Shown piece after piece: positions 26,884-36,033 of a DNA stretch of 64,000 nt. Every line of letters starts with the position of its first letter. Positions within the stretch are counted from its first letter, which is position 1. Where the stretch lies: NCBI RefSeq assembly GCF_014207905.1, contig NZ_JACHLB010000001.1:806625-870624 (forward strand). Direction: 5' to 3'. This stretch comes from Flavobacterium notoginsengisoli (GTDB taxonomy: Bacteria; Bacteroidota; Bacteroidia; Flavobacteriales; Flavobacteriaceae). Position numbers and translations under genes: made by a program. Under the pieces are notes generated by a model. It made no database searches and was not told the origin of the DNA. It saw nothing but the letters and a program-made list of their open reading frames with translations.

Positions 26884-27025
26884 AAAATGAAAATCTGATT
26901 TACGAGCCTCAAAGATACAATTCAATTATGAATTATTTCCTGATAAATGTCAAATGCTGACAAACATTTAATGTTTAGGGGTAAAACAACTCAAAATTAA
27001 TCCATTAAAAAAACAAAAAAAACTT

Positions 27026-27053
27026 GGAAACTTTTTTGGTATTCTCAGTTTCC
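27026..27053. promoter_or_regulatory. Predicted TetR operator 1 at the yceI promoter
   Basis: GGAAAC (27026-27031) and GTTTCC (27048-27053) form an inverted repeat with 16 bases between. It overlaps the -33 element of the yceI promoter. The same pattern occurs again at 27077-27104 and at the tetR promoter. Confidence 0.72.
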
Positions 27054-27065
27054 TGTTTATATTTG
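27035..27065 (+). promoter_or_regulatory. Predicted yceI promoter
   Basis: TTTG (27035-27038), a 19-base spacer and TATATTTG (27058-27065) match the Bacteroidota consensus exactly. It lies between two copies of the GGAAAC/GTTTCC operator. The leader to the ATG at 27151 is about 80 bases. Confidence 0.8.
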
Positions 27066-27076
27066 CAGCGTTAATT

Positions 27077-27104
27077 GGAAACTCATAACACTAAAAAAGT
27101 TTCC
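27077..27104. promoter_or_regulatory. Predicted TetR operator 2 at the yceI promoter
   Basis: GGAAAC (27077-27082) and GTTTCC (27099-27104), again 16 bases apart, placed just downstream of the expected transcription start, where a bound repressor would block RNA polymerase. Confidence 0.72.
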
Positions 27105-27150
27105 ATATCAAGTTTTTAATGATTTATAAACTTAATTAAATCAGGTTTTT

Positions 27151-27672
27151 ATGAAAACAACATGGACTTTAGATTCAGCGCAATCAGACGTTTTATTAAA
27201 AATGAGACGATCAAGAACGGCTTATGTAGGAGGAACTGCCAATAAATTTGATGGTTATGTAAATATTGAAGATAATGAGATTGAAGATGCTTCGGTTGAA
27301 TTCTCATTAGATATCAATAATAAAAATGAAAGTTTCCAATCAATCGATGCGTATTTACAACTTCAAGACTTTTTTGAAGAAGATGAACATCCAATAATCA
27401 GTTTCAAATCGACTTCATTTCAGAAAGTAAATCAGAATATTAATTTTTTCAAAGGAGATCTAACAATCAAAGATGTTACGAGAGTAGTAGAATTGGATGC
27501 AGAATTTCTAGGAGAGAATATGCACAACGGACAGAAAAAAGTTGCTTTTGAAATAAAAGGAAATGTGAAGCGTGAAGATTTTGGTTTAGAATACGGTTCT
27601 TTCAATCATGCAAATGGCGCAGCTTTAGGAAAAGACATCAAAATTATAGCAAATCTAGAATTTAGCATATAA
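27151..27672 (+). CDS. YceI-family lipid-binding protein (cytoplasmic form)
   Basis: A 173-residue YceI-like lipocalin-type beta-barrel, a family that binds isoprenoid chains such as polyprenyl quinones. It opens with WTLDSAQSDVLLKMR and includes the family's FFEEDEHPIISFKST and GDLTIKDVTRVVELDAEF blocks. There is no signal peptide, so it is probably cytoplasmic, unlike E. coli YceI. It has its own promoter with two operators shared with the tetR gene 111 bases downstream. Confidence 0.9.
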   Translation: MKTTWTLDSAQSDVLLKMRRSRTAYVGGTANKFDGYVNIEDNEIEDASVEFSLDINNKNESFQSIDAYLQLQDFFEEDEHPIISFKSTSFQKVNQNINFFKGDLTIKDVTRVVELDAEFLGENMHNGQKKVAFEIKGNVKREDFGLEYGSFNHANGAALGKDIKIIANLEFSI

Positions 27673-27718
27673 TTCTTACTAAATCAATAAATTAATGTAA
27701 AATTATTACAAATTAAAC

Positions 27719-27747
27719 GGAAACTATTTTTTTTGATTTGAGTTTCC
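27719..27747. promoter_or_regulatory. Predicted TetR autoregulatory operator
   Basis: GGAAAC (27719-27724) and GTTTCC (27742-27747), 17 bases apart, overlap the upstream part of the tetR promoter. The outer flanks extend the symmetry by one base (CGGAAAC/GTTTCCG). Confidence 0.7.
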
Positions 27748-27751
27748 GAGG

Positions 27752-27759
27752 TATATTTG
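27752..27759 (+). promoter_or_regulatory. Predicted -7 box of the tetR-efflux operon
   Basis: TATATTTG lies 23 bases before the ATG at 27783, with TTTG at 27732-27735 as a -33 element (16-base spacing). The predicted operator covers the interval between them. Confidence 0.65.
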
Positions 27760-27782
27760 TAATGCAATTTGAGGAGTTTAAG

Positions 27783-28382
27783 ATGAAAGAGAAAATAATT
27801 TCAAAAGCAAGCGAGTTATTTTTAAAGCTTGGTTTTAAGAGTGTTACGATGGATGATATTGCAGGTGAAATGTGTATTTCTAAAAAAACGATATACAAAT
27901 ATTTCTGCAATAAAGAGGTTCTGATCGAAGAAAGCACTTCAATGGTTCACGGACAAGTTCACGAAATTATGGATACCATTATTGCAAAGAATTATAATGC
28001 TATTCATGAAAATTTTGAGATTAGAGAAATGTTTCGTGACATGTTTAAAAACAACATTGATACTTCGCCAATTTATCAGCCCAAAAAACATTATCCAGAG
28101 ATTTACCAAAATATCCTTTCTATCGAAATCGATCAATGTACAAAATGTTTTAGAGATAATATCGAAAAAGGAATTCGTGAAGGACTTTACAGAAGCGATC
28201 TAAATATTGAGGTTTATGTGAAGTTTTATTACACATTGGTTTTTCATATTAATGAAAATACGGTTTCTGAAAGTGAAGCTCAAAGAATAGAATTAGAAGC
28301 ATTAGAATATCATACTCGTGCAATGGCTACTCCAAAAGGAGTCGAGGAATTAGAAAAGCAACTAAAAAGAATAAATAATTAA
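27783..28382 (+). CDS. TetR/AcrR-family transcriptional regulator
   Basis: A 199-residue regulator. The N-terminal helix-turn-helix domain reads ASELFLKLGFKSVTMDDIAG and ISKKTIYKYFCNKEVLIEES (residues about 8-55); the remaining helical part would bind a ligand. The start is set at the ATG 27783 because the upstream frame would begin before the promoter box. It heads a TolC-adaptor-RND operon and its presumed operators also flank yceI, so it likely represses both units until an efflux substrate appears (inference). Confidence 0.93.
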   Translation: MKEKIISKASELFLKLGFKSVTMDDIAGEMCISKKTIYKYFCNKEVLIEESTSMVHGQVHEIMDTIIAKNYNAIHENFEIREMFRDMFKNNIDTSPIYQPKKHYPEIYQNILSIEIDQCTKCFRDNIEKGIREGLYRSDLNIEVYVKFYYTLVFHINENTVSESEAQRIELEALEYHTRAMATPKGVEELEKQLKRINN

Positions 28383-28477
28383 TTCATCCAAATATATCCA
28401 AACGTCATTATTCTGAGTGAGGATGGAATAGTGGCGGTACTATCTCAAAATTTAAAAAAATAAATATTTAACTACTT

Positions 28478-29809
28478 ATGAAAAGAATCCTTCTTATATT
28501 TTTGTGTGCCATTGGCTTGTCTGCCAACGCACAAACCACTTTAACTCTGAAAGACGCTGTCAATTATGCGCTTCAGAATAAAGCGGATGCAAAAAAAGCA
28601 AAACTTCAGGTTGAAAATAGTGAGTATCAAATTCAGGAAGTGCGTTCTAGAGCATTGCCTCAAATTAGTGCAAACGGAAACTTGACACATAATCCAATCA
28701 TTCAGACAACTGTTATTGATGGTGCAGGATTTGGACAACCGGGAACTACAATTCAGGCAGCTTTTGGTCAAAAATGGACTTCTACTGCAGGGCTTTCTTT
28801 AACTCAAGCTATTTTTGATCAATCTGTTTTTACAGGATTAAAAGCGGCAAGAACTACACGCGAGTTTTACCAAATCAACGATCAGTTAACAGAAGAGCAA
28901 GTTATTGAGAGAGTTGCTAATAACTATTATTCTGTATATGTTCAGCAGGAAAGATTGATCCTTTTGGATAGCAATTATGTAAATACTACAAAAGTTCGTG
29001 ACATCGTAAAAGGTCAATTTGACAATGGTTTAGCTAAAAAAATAGACTTAGATCGTATTGTGGTTAAAATGTCTAACATTGATACAGAACGTCAGCAAAT
29101 TAAAAATCAGATTACTTTACAAGAAAATGCTTTGAAGTTTTACATGGGAATGCCAATTGAAACTCAAATCGTTTTACCAAAAGAAGAATTTGAAGTTGTT
29201 CCAGCTGCTTTAACTCAAGAGCCAAATATTGAAAACAGAACAGAATATCTACTTTTGAAAAAACAAGAAGAGCTTTTAGTTTTTAATAAAAAAGCTACTG
29301 AAGCTGCATATTATCCAACACTTTCTTTATCTGCAGGTTACAACTATATTGGTCAAGGTCCTGAATTTCCTTGGTTTGCAAAACCAGAAAAAGGAGTTTA
29401 CTGGTCAGATTTCTCTGCGATTGCTTTAAACTTACACGTACCAATCTTTACAGGTTTTGGGACTCGTGCTAAAGTAAGACAAGCAGATGTTCAAATTAGA
29501 GAACTTCAAGAAGATATCAAAGACACTAAATTGTCACTTGATTTAGATTACAGAAATGCAATGGCTCAAATTGATAACAACTTGGTGACAATTGAAAATC
29601 AGAGAGAAAATATGCGTTTGGCAACTGAAATTCTGAGCAATACCAAAAACAATTATCTTCAAGGTTTAGCATCTTTAACCGATTTGCTAGACGCTGAAAA
29701 TGCATCACTTGAAGCTCAAAATAATTATACTAGAGCAGTTTTAAATTATAAAATTGCCGAAATATCTCTAATCAAATCAAAAGGCGAACTAAAATCTCTT
29801 ACTAAATAA
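28478..29809 (+). CDS. TolC-family outer-membrane efflux protein
   Basis: A 443-residue exported protein with signal peptide MKRILLIFLCAIGLSANAQ. It has the two TolC repeats of long helices separated by strand segments; LTLKDAVNYALQNKADAKKA at the N-terminus and AYYPTLSLSAGYNYIGQGP in the second half are characteristic. It provides the outer-membrane channel for the RND pump encoded 2 genes on. It follows tetR after 95 bases and precedes the adaptor by 12. Confidence 0.94.
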   Translation: MKRILLIFLCAIGLSANAQTTLTLKDAVNYALQNKADAKKAKLQVENSEYQIQEVRSRALPQISANGNLTHNPIIQTTVIDGAGFGQPGTTIQAAFGQKWTSTAGLSLTQAIFDQSVFTGLKAARTTREFYQINDQLTEEQVIERVANNYYSVYVQQERLILLDSNYVNTTKVRDIVKGQFDNGLAKKIDLDRIVVKMSNIDTERQQIKNQITLQENALKFYMGMPIETQIVLPKEEFEVVPAALTQEPNIENRTEYLLLKKQEELLVFNKKATEAAYYPTLSLSAGYNYIGQGPEFPWFAKPEKGVYWSDFSAIALNLHVPIFTGFGTRAKVRQADVQIRELQEDIKDTKLSLDLDYRNAMAQIDNNLVTIENQRENMRLATEILSNTKNNYLQGLASLTDLLDAENASLEAQNNYTRAVLNYKIAEISLIKSKGELKSLTK

Positions 29810-29821
29810 CAAATTATTACA

Positions 29822-30889
29822 ATGAAAAAAATAATTATAACAATCGTAATCATAGTCGTGGCACTTGTCGGGATTAACTTCATTTTAAATAAGAATAAAG
29901 CTGAAAATGAAGGAAAAACTGCAATTGTAGCAGAAAAAAATGCGGCGGTTTCTGTAAAAGTAGCAACGGTAAAAACAGAAGATGTTAATCTTGGTTTTAC
30001 TGCCAACGGAAACTTTGCACCAATTCAAGAATTGACTTTCTCTGCTGAAAAATCTGGAAAAGTAATCAGCGTTTTAGTAAAAGAAGGTGATTATGTGAGA
30101 GTTGGACAAACTCTTTTAACGGTAAGAGGTGATGTTATTAATGTAAATGCACAACAAGCTCAGGCTGTTTATCAAAATGCAAAAGCGGATTATGCGAGAT
30201 ACGAAAATGCTTTTAAAACTGGCGGTGTTACTAAACAACAATTAGATCAAGCAAAATTGGCTATGACAAATGCTCAGTCTAATTTAACTCAAGCAAATAT
30301 TAATGTAGGAGATACTAAAGTAAAAGCTCCAATTAACGGATACATCAACAAAAAATATGTTGAGCCAGGATCTATTTTAGCTGGAATGCCTGCAACTGCT
30401 TTATTTGATATTGTAAACGTTTCTAAATTAAAATTGGCTGTTACAGTAAACGAAACTCAGGTAGCAAGTTTAAGATTAGGAAACACAGTAAATATTACTG
30501 CTAGTGTTTATCCTGATAAAACTTTCTCTGGAAAAATTACGTTCATTGCTGCAAAAGCGGATGCTTCTTTAAATTTCCCTGTTGAAATTGAAATTACAAA
30601 CAACGCTAACAATGATTTGAAAGCAGGTATGTACGGAACAGCAAACTTTGGTTCAAACAACCAAAAACAAAACTTAAAAGTGGTTCCTAGAAATGCTTTT
30701 GTTGGAAGTGTAAGCAGTAATGAAATCTTCGTAGTAGAAAACAATGTAGCGAAATTGAAAAAAGTAGTTGCTGGAAGAATCTTAGGAGATAAAGTTGAAA
30801 TCATTAATGGTTTAAATGATGGAGAAACTGTAATTGTTACAGGTCAAATCAACTTACAAGACGGAAATACAGTAGAAATTATTAAATAA
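29822..30889 (+). CDS. RND efflux periplasmic adaptor (membrane fusion) protein
   Basis: A 355-residue adaptor anchored by an N-terminal helix (IIITIVIIVVALVGINFIL) rather than by a lipid, as there is no lipobox cysteine. The split lipoyl domain is visible in FSAEKSGKVISVLVKEGDYV and VKAPINGYINKKYVEPGSI, flanking a short coiled coil (residues about 100-140), then beta-barrel and membrane-proximal domains. It joins the RND pump to the TolC channel. Confidence 0.94.
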   Translation: MKKIIITIVIIVVALVGINFILNKNKAENEGKTAIVAEKNAAVSVKVATVKTEDVNLGFTANGNFAPIQELTFSAEKSGKVISVLVKEGDYVRVGQTLLTVRGDVINVNAQQAQAVYQNAKADYARYENAFKTGGVTKQQLDQAKLAMTNAQSNLTQANINVGDTKVKAPINGYINKKYVEPGSILAGMPATALFDIVNVSKLKLAVTVNETQVASLRLGNTVNITASVYPDKTFSGKITFIAAKADASLNFPVEIEITNNANNDLKAGMYGTANFGSNNQKQNLKVVPRNAFVGSVSSNEIFVVENNVAKLKKVVAGRILGDKVEIINGLNDGETVIVTGQINLQDGNTVEIIK

Positions 30890-30985
30890 GCAATAGGCTA
30901 TAAGCAGTAAGCTTTAAGCATTAGACATACTTTGTCTGAAGCATAAAGCATATAGCCTAAAGCCTAAAGCCTAAAGCGAAAAAAA
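30890..30985. repeat. Adaptor-RND spacer made of AAAGCC/TAAGC words
   Basis: This spacer of 96 bases consists of repeats of TAAAGCC or close variants (three exact copies at 30957-30977), with complementary GGCTATAAGC and GCTTTAAGC words at its left end that allow a hairpin. No coding frame. Confidence 0.7.
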
Positions 30986-33900
30986 ATGAAATTAGCCGAA
31001 ATATCCATTAAACGTCCGTCGTTGGTAATTGTATTGTTTACAATTCTGACACTAGGTGGATTGTTCAGTTACAGCCAATTAGGCTACGAGCTGATCCCAA
31101 AATTTGAAACCAACGTAATTACGGTTTCTACTGTATATCCTGGAGCTTCTCCAAGTGAGGTTGAAAATACCGTTACAAAGAAAATTGAGGATGCGATTGC
31201 ATCTTTGGAAAATATCAAGAAAATTGACTCAAAATCTTATGAGAGTTTATCTGTAGTATCGATCACATTAACATCAAATGCAAATGTTGATATTTCGATG
31301 AACGATGCGCAGCGTAAAATTAATGCCATTTTGAGTGATTTGCCAGATGACGCAGATCCGCCGTCTTTGACTAAATTCTCTTTGAGTGATTTACCAATTA
31401 TGACGCTTGGAGCGAATGGTAAAATGGACGAAGCAGCTTTCTACGATTTGATCGATAAAAAGATTGCTCCGATCTTATCTCGTGTACAAGGGGTTGCTCA
31501 GGTAAACATTATTGGTGGTCAAGAGCGTGAGATCCAAGTAAATCTTGACGCTGTGAAAATGCAAGGTTACGGACTTTCAGTTCCTCAGGTACAACAGACT
31601 ATTTTGAGTTCAAACTTGGATTTCCCTACTGGAAATATTCAAACTCGTAACCAAAAAATCTTAATCCGTTTAGCGGGTAAATATAAAAATGTTGAAGAAT
31701 TAAGAAACTTGGTGGTTTCTTCTCAAAACGGAATTCAAGTTCGTTTAGGAGATATTGCTGACGTTCAGGATACACAAAAAATCGCGGAGAAAATTGCGCG
31801 TGTAGATCAAAAAAGTGCGATTGTACTTCAAATTGTAAAACAATCAGATGCCAATGCCGTAGCGGTAAGTGAGCAGTTGATTAAAACAATCAAAACATTA
31901 GAGAACGATTATAAATCGGCTCAATTGAAATTGGAAGTTGCAAAAGATAGTACTGTATTTACGTTAGAAGCAGCAGATTCTGTTGTACATGACTTGTTGA
32001 TTGCGGTTATTCTGGTAGCATTTGTAATGTTGTTCTTCTTGCACAGTATTAGAAACTCATTAATCGTAATGGTATCTATTCCTGCTTCTTTAATTGCAAC
32101 ATTTATCGGAATCTATTTATTAGGTTATACGCTTAACTTAATGTCTTTACTTGGTTTATCTCTTGTGGTTGGTATTCTTGTGGATGACGCGATTGTGGTA
32201 CTAGAGAATATTTATCGACACATGGAGATGGGTAAAAGCCGAATCCGTGCCGCTTATGACGGAACTGCAGAAATTGGCGCTACAGTAACTTCGATTACAT
32301 TAGTAATTGTGGTAGTGTTCTTGCCAATTGCAATGAGTACCGGATTAGTATCAAACATTATTACACAATTCTGTGTTACGGTAATTATTTCAACAATGTT
32401 CTCATTATTGGCTTCATTTACCATTATTCCATGGTTGTCTTCTCGTTTTGGAAAATTAGAGCACATTGAAGGTAAAAATCTTTTCGGAAGAATTATTCTT
32501 GGATTCGAAAGCTACTTAACTCGTTTTACGGATTGGGTATCTAACTTACTAAACTGGTGTTTAGATCACTACATTAAAACAATTGTTGCAGTTGTAGTAA
32601 TGTTTTTTGGAACAATCTTCTGGTTAATGGGAGGTGGATACATTGGAGGAGAATTCTTCGCATCATCTGATAGTGGTGAGTTCTTAGTACAAATTGAGAT
32701 GCCAAAAGATGCTTCGCTAGAGCAGACTAACTTTATGACTCAAAAAGCTGAGGCATTCTTAAAAGGAGAAAAATATGTTTTCAGCCAAATTACAACGGTA
32801 GGTCAAACCAGTGAAGGTTTAGGAGCAGCTCAAGCTACAGCTTACAAAGCAGAGATTGACGTTAAAATGATCGAACAAAAAGATCGTACAGATGACGCCA
32901 ACGTTTACGCTGCAAAAACAAAACGTAAACTGGAGAAAATTCTAGTTGGTGCCAAAGTAAAAACAGTTCCTGTAGGTATTTTAGGAACAGCAGAAGATGC
33001 AACTTTAGGTTTGATTGTAACTGGTCCGAACGTAGAAAGTGCAATGCAATTTGCAAAATTAGCTGAAGCTGAATTACGTACAATTCCTGGAACAACTGAG
33101 ATTAAATTAACAGTTGAAGACGGAAACCCAGAGATTAACGTTCAAGTTGACAGAGATAAAATGGCTGCATTAGGATTAACGCTTCAAACAGTTGGTCTAA
33201 CTATGCAGACTGCTTATAGCGGAAATACTGACGGTAAATATAGAGCTGGTGAATACGAATATGATATCAACATCAAATACAACGAATTTGATAGAAAAAA
33301 CATCACAGACGTTAGTAACTTGATTTTCATTAACAATGCAGGACAGCAGATTAAATTAAACCAATTCGCAACAATTACAGAAGGTTCAGGACCAAGTAAA
33401 TTGGAGCGTAGAGATAAAACAGCTTCTGTAACGGTACAAGGTCAGAACGTTGGGGTTCCAGCAGGAACGATCGTTCAACAATGGCAGGCAAAATTAGACA
33501 AATTGAAAAAACCAGTTGGAGTTAATTACATCTGGGGTGGTGACCAAGAAAACCAATCTGAAGGATTTGGTACTTTAGGAATCGCATTATTAGCCGCTAT
33601 TATCTTGGTTTACCTTGTAATGGTTGGATTATATGACAGTTTCGTTCACCCGTTTGTTGTATTGTTCGCAATTCCGCTTTCGTTCATTGGGGTTTTATTT
33701 GCACTGGCATTAACCAACAATACTTTAAACATCTTTACCATTTTAGGGGTCATCATGTTGATTGGTCTGGTGTGTAAGAATGCGATCATGCTTGTCGATT
33801 ATACGAATCAGCGAAGAGCAGCTGGAGAATCAATCAGAAATGCCTTGATTCAAGCAAACCACGCTCGTTTACGTCCGATCTTGATGACAACAATTGCGAT

Positions 33901-34162
33901 GGTATTTGGTATGTTCCCAATTGCATTAGCTTCTGGAGCTGGAGCAGAATGGAAAAACGGATTAGCTTGGGTAATTATTGGAGGTTTGATCTCTTCATTA
34001 TTCCTTACGTTAATTGTAGTTCCTGTGATCTATGACATTATGGAGAAAATTATTAGAAAATTCTCTAAAGGAGAAAAAATCGATTACGAAGCCGAAATGG
34101 TTGCCGATTATACGCCAACAGAATTAAGCGAAGACGGTTTCAATCCAAAACACACTCATTAA
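30986..34162 (+). CDS. RND-family efflux pump, inner-membrane permease
   Basis: A 1058-residue AcrB/MexB-type proton antiporter with 12 membrane helices and two large periplasmic loops. Helix 1 follows the N-terminal ISIKRPSLVIVLFTILTLGG; the proton-relay helix is visible as GLSLVVGILVDDAIVVLENIYRH (two aspartates) and the partner lysine lies in GLVCKNAIMLVDYTNQRR. Substrate is unknown; the HAE-1-like architecture suggests hydrophobic drugs, bile-like compounds or lipids. Confidence 0.95.
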   Translation: MKLAEISIKRPSLVIVLFTILTLGGLFSYSQLGYELIPKFETNVITVSTVYPGASPSEVENTVTKKIEDAIASLENIKKIDSKSYESLSVVSITLTSNANVDISMNDAQRKINAILSDLPDDADPPSLTKFSLSDLPIMTLGANGKMDEAAFYDLIDKKIAPILSRVQGVAQVNIIGGQEREIQVNLDAVKMQGYGLSVPQVQQTILSSNLDFPTGNIQTRNQKILIRLAGKYKNVEELRNLVVSSQNGIQVRLGDIADVQDTQKIAEKIARVDQKSAIVLQIVKQSDANAVAVSEQLIKTIKTLENDYKSAQLKLEVAKDSTVFTLEAADSVVHDLLIAVILVAFVMLFFLHSIRNSLIVMVSIPASLIATFIGIYLLGYTLNLMSLLGLSLVVGILVDDAIVVLENIYRHMEMGKSRIRAAYDGTAEIGATVTSITLVIVVVFLPIAMSTGLVSNIITQFCVTVIISTMFSLLASFTIIPWLSSRFGKLEHIEGKNLFGRIILGFESYLTRFTDWVSNLLNWCLDHYIKTIVAVVVMFFGTIFWLMGGGYIGGEFFASSDSGEFLVQIEMPKDASLEQTNFMTQKAEAFLKGEKYVFSQITTVGQTSEGLGAAQATAYKAEIDVKMIEQKDRTDDANVYAAKTKRKLEKILVGAKVKTVPVGILGTAEDATLGLIVTGPNVESAMQFAKLAEAELRTIPGTTEIKLTVEDGNPEINVQVDRDKMAALGLTLQTVGLTMQTAYSGNTDGKYRAGEYEYDINIKYNEFDRKNITDVSNLIFINNAGQQIKLNQFATITEGSGPSKLERRDKTASVTVQGQNVGVPAGTIVQQWQAKLDKLKKPVGVNYIWGGDQENQSEGFGTLGIALLAAIILVYLVMVGLYDSFVHPFVVLFAIPLSFIGVLFALALTNNTLNIFTILGVIMLIGLVCKNAIMLVDYTNQRRAAGESIRNALIQANHARLRPILMTTIAMVFGMFPIALASGAGAEWKNGLAWVIIGGLISSLFLTLIVVPVIYDIMEKIIRKFSKGEKIDYEAEMVADYTPTELSEDGFNPKHTH

Positions 34163-34216
34163 TAGTTTTAATTTTTGATAGTGAAATTCTGAACCCGAAT
34201 TCAGAATTTCCAAATG

Positions 34217-34259
34217 AAAAATCCCAGATTCCTTCAATTGGAATTTGGGATTTTTTTTT
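34217..34259 (+). terminator. Terminator of the efflux operon
   Basis: A stem of about 14 bp with one bulge (AATCCCAG-ATTCC with GGAAT-TTGGGATT) at 34217-34254 is followed by a nine-base T run. It lies 55 bases after the RND stop codon. Confidence 0.88.
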
Positions 34260-34276
34260 GATTACGAATAGAAAAA

Positions 34277-34365
34277 TTTCACGCAGATTTTACAGATTTG
34301 TAGCAGATTCAATTAGAAAAAGATCTGCGTTCATTAGCTTAAATCTTTTTTAAATCTGCGTGAAA
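34277..34365. repeat. 14-bp inverted repeat with CACGCAGATTT arms
   Basis: 34277-34290 and 34352-34365 are exact reverse complements; inside are further copies of GCAGATT and AGATCTGCG. It is a dispersed type of intergenic element, without coding potential, between the efflux terminator and the MFS gene. Confidence 0.75.
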
Positions 34366-34485
34366 AAAATAGCACTTTCAATTGGAATTTGGAATTTGAA
34401 CTTTGGAATTTAAGCCTTGAGATTCGGGATTTTTTTATTCTTAATCGAAAAATATGTTTATTTGCATCACCTTACTAAAATAACT

Positions 34486-35736
34486 ATGTTACAAAAAGAT
34501 AAATCTGCAGCCATTGGTTTTATTTTCATAACCATGTTAATTGACATTACAGGATGGGGAATTATTATTCCTGTAGTACCAAAATTAATTGAAGAATTAA
34601 TTCACGGAGATATTAGTGAAGCCGCAAAAATAGGAGGCTGGTTAACTTTCGCTTATGCGATAACTCAGTTTGTATTTGCTCCAGTAATTGGAAATTTGAG
34701 TGATAAATTCGGGAGAAGACCCATTATCTTAATTTCGCTTTTCGGATTTTCATTAGATTATATTTTATTGGCATTTTCGCCAACAATCGTTTGGCTTTTC
34801 ATCGGAAGAATTATTGCAGGAATAACTGGTGCAAGTATTACGACAGCTTCAGCTTATATTGCAGACGTGAGTACACCAGAAAACAGAGCAAAAAATTTCG
34901 GATTAATTGGTGCGGCTTTTGGACTAGGATTTATTATCGGTCCAGTTATTGGCGGTTTATTAGGACAATACGGAGCTAGAGTTCCTTTTTATGCCGCAGC
35001 AGTTTTATGCATGTTGAATTTTCTTTACGGATTTTTCATTCTTCCTGAATCACTTAAAAAAGAAAATCGTAGACCTTTTGATTGGAAACGTGCCAATCCT
35101 GTAGGAGCAATTTTAGGTTTGAGAAAACATCCAACTTTAATTGGTTTAATCTCAGCGATATTTCTTTTGTATGTAGGCTCTCACGCGGTACAAAGCAATT
35201 GGAGTTTCTTTACCATTTATCAATTCAATTGGGATGAAAGAATGATCGGAATTTCATTAGGAATCATTGGTTTATTAGTCGGCGTTGTGCAAGGAGGATT
35301 GATTCGTTACATCAATCCAAAATTAGGAAATGAAAAAAGCATTTACATCGGTTTGGCTTTATACACTCTCGGAATGCTATTATTTGCTTTTGCAACAGAA
35401 AGCTGGATGATGTTCGTGTTTTTAATTCCGTATTGTCTTGGCGGAATTGCAGGGCCAGCTTTACAATCTGTTGTAGCAAGTAAAGTAGATCCAACCGAGC
35501 AAGGAGAAATTCAAGGAACTTTGACTAGTTTAATGAGCGCTTCTTCTATTATTGGTCCGCCAATGATGGCGAATACATTTTACTTTTTTACTCATAACGA
35601 TGCGCCTTTTAAGTTTGCCGGAGCACCATTTATTTTAGGTGGAGCTTTAATGTTGTTGAGTACAGTTGTAGCTTATTTTTCTTTGAAAAAGCATTCAGTG
35701 CCAAAAACAGAAATTGATAATCAAGAAACTATATAA
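34486..35736 (+). CDS. MFS exporter, TCR/Tet-type
   Basis: A 416-residue transporter with 12 helices, started at the ATG 34486 (MLQKDKSAAIGFIFITMLID) because the 23 codons upstream are repeat-derived. The N-terminal DITGWGIIIPVVP and the motif-A loop GNLSDKFGRRPIILISL between helices 2 and 3 are typical of tetracycline/drug proton antiporters, as is GRIIAGITGASITTASAYIADVS in helix 4-5. Substrate specificity cannot be told; resistance to tetracycline should not be assumed. Confidence 0.9.
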   Translation: MLQKDKSAAIGFIFITMLIDITGWGIIIPVVPKLIEELIHGDISEAAKIGGWLTFAYAITQFVFAPVIGNLSDKFGRRPIILISLFGFSLDYILLAFSPTIVWLFIGRIIAGITGASITTASAYIADVSTPENRAKNFGLIGAAFGLGFIIGPVIGGLLGQYGARVPFYAAAVLCMLNFLYGFFILPESLKKENRRPFDWKRANPVGAILGLRKHPTLIGLISAIFLLYVGSHAVQSNWSFFTIYQFNWDERMIGISLGIIGLLVGVVQGGLIRYINPKLGNEKSIYIGLALYTLGMLLFAFATESWMMFVFLIPYCLGGIAGPALQSVVASKVDPTEQGEIQGTLTSLMSASSIIGPPMMANTFYFFTHNDAPFKFAGAPFILGGALMLLSTVVAYFSLKKHSVPKTEIDNQETI

Positions 35737-35778
35737 AAACTAAAAAAAACTCCAGAGGTATAGGTCAAGCAATAGTCA

Positions 35779-35930
35779 GCTTCGGAGAAGCGATATATTT
35801 ATAGAAATCGTATTAATATTAATTACGAAGCTCCAGCGGAGCGACATATTTTTAACGAAACTATTTCGCTCCGCTGGAGCTCCTTTATATCGATGATTAA
35901 ATTTCTATAAATATTTTGCTCCGCTGGAGC
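35779..35930. repeat. REP-like palindromes (GCTCCGCTGGAGC family)
   Basis: The element contains GCTTCGGAGAAGC (35779-35791), a 16-bp arm at 35829-35844 with its exact complement at 35866-35881, and a third copy GCTCCGCTGGAGC at 35918-35930. Each is followed or preceded by a TATATTTATAGAAA-like stretch. It has the look of a clustered repetitive extragenic palindrome. Confidence 0.8.
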
Positions 35931-35940
35931 AGTTTTACAT

Positions 35941-35985
35941 AAAAATAGGTTTGTCTAAAAAGTGAGACAAACCTATTTTTTATTA
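35941..35985. terminator. Strong hairpin terminator
   Basis: A perfect 16-bp stem (35941-35956 with 35965-35980) with an 8-base loop, its ends made of A and T runs. It could end transcripts from the MFS gene on the plus strand or, by its A run, from the retropepsin gene on the minus strand. Confidence 0.85.
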
Positions 35986-36030
35986 TTTGGAATTTGGAAT
36001 TTGGAATTTGGAATTTGGAATTTGGAATTT
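35985..36030. repeat. Tandem GGAATTT heptamers
   Basis: Five near-perfect copies of the heptamer GGAATTT (35989-36027) lie just after the stop codon of the retropepsin gene. The same word occurs at 34383-34410 and 49391-49404. Confidence 0.8.
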
Positions 36031-36033
36031 TTT

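Noticed and set aside
35779..35930. Possible CRISPR array
   Set aside because: Palindromes are irregularly spaced and of different lengths, without spacers of constant size; REP-like elements fit better.
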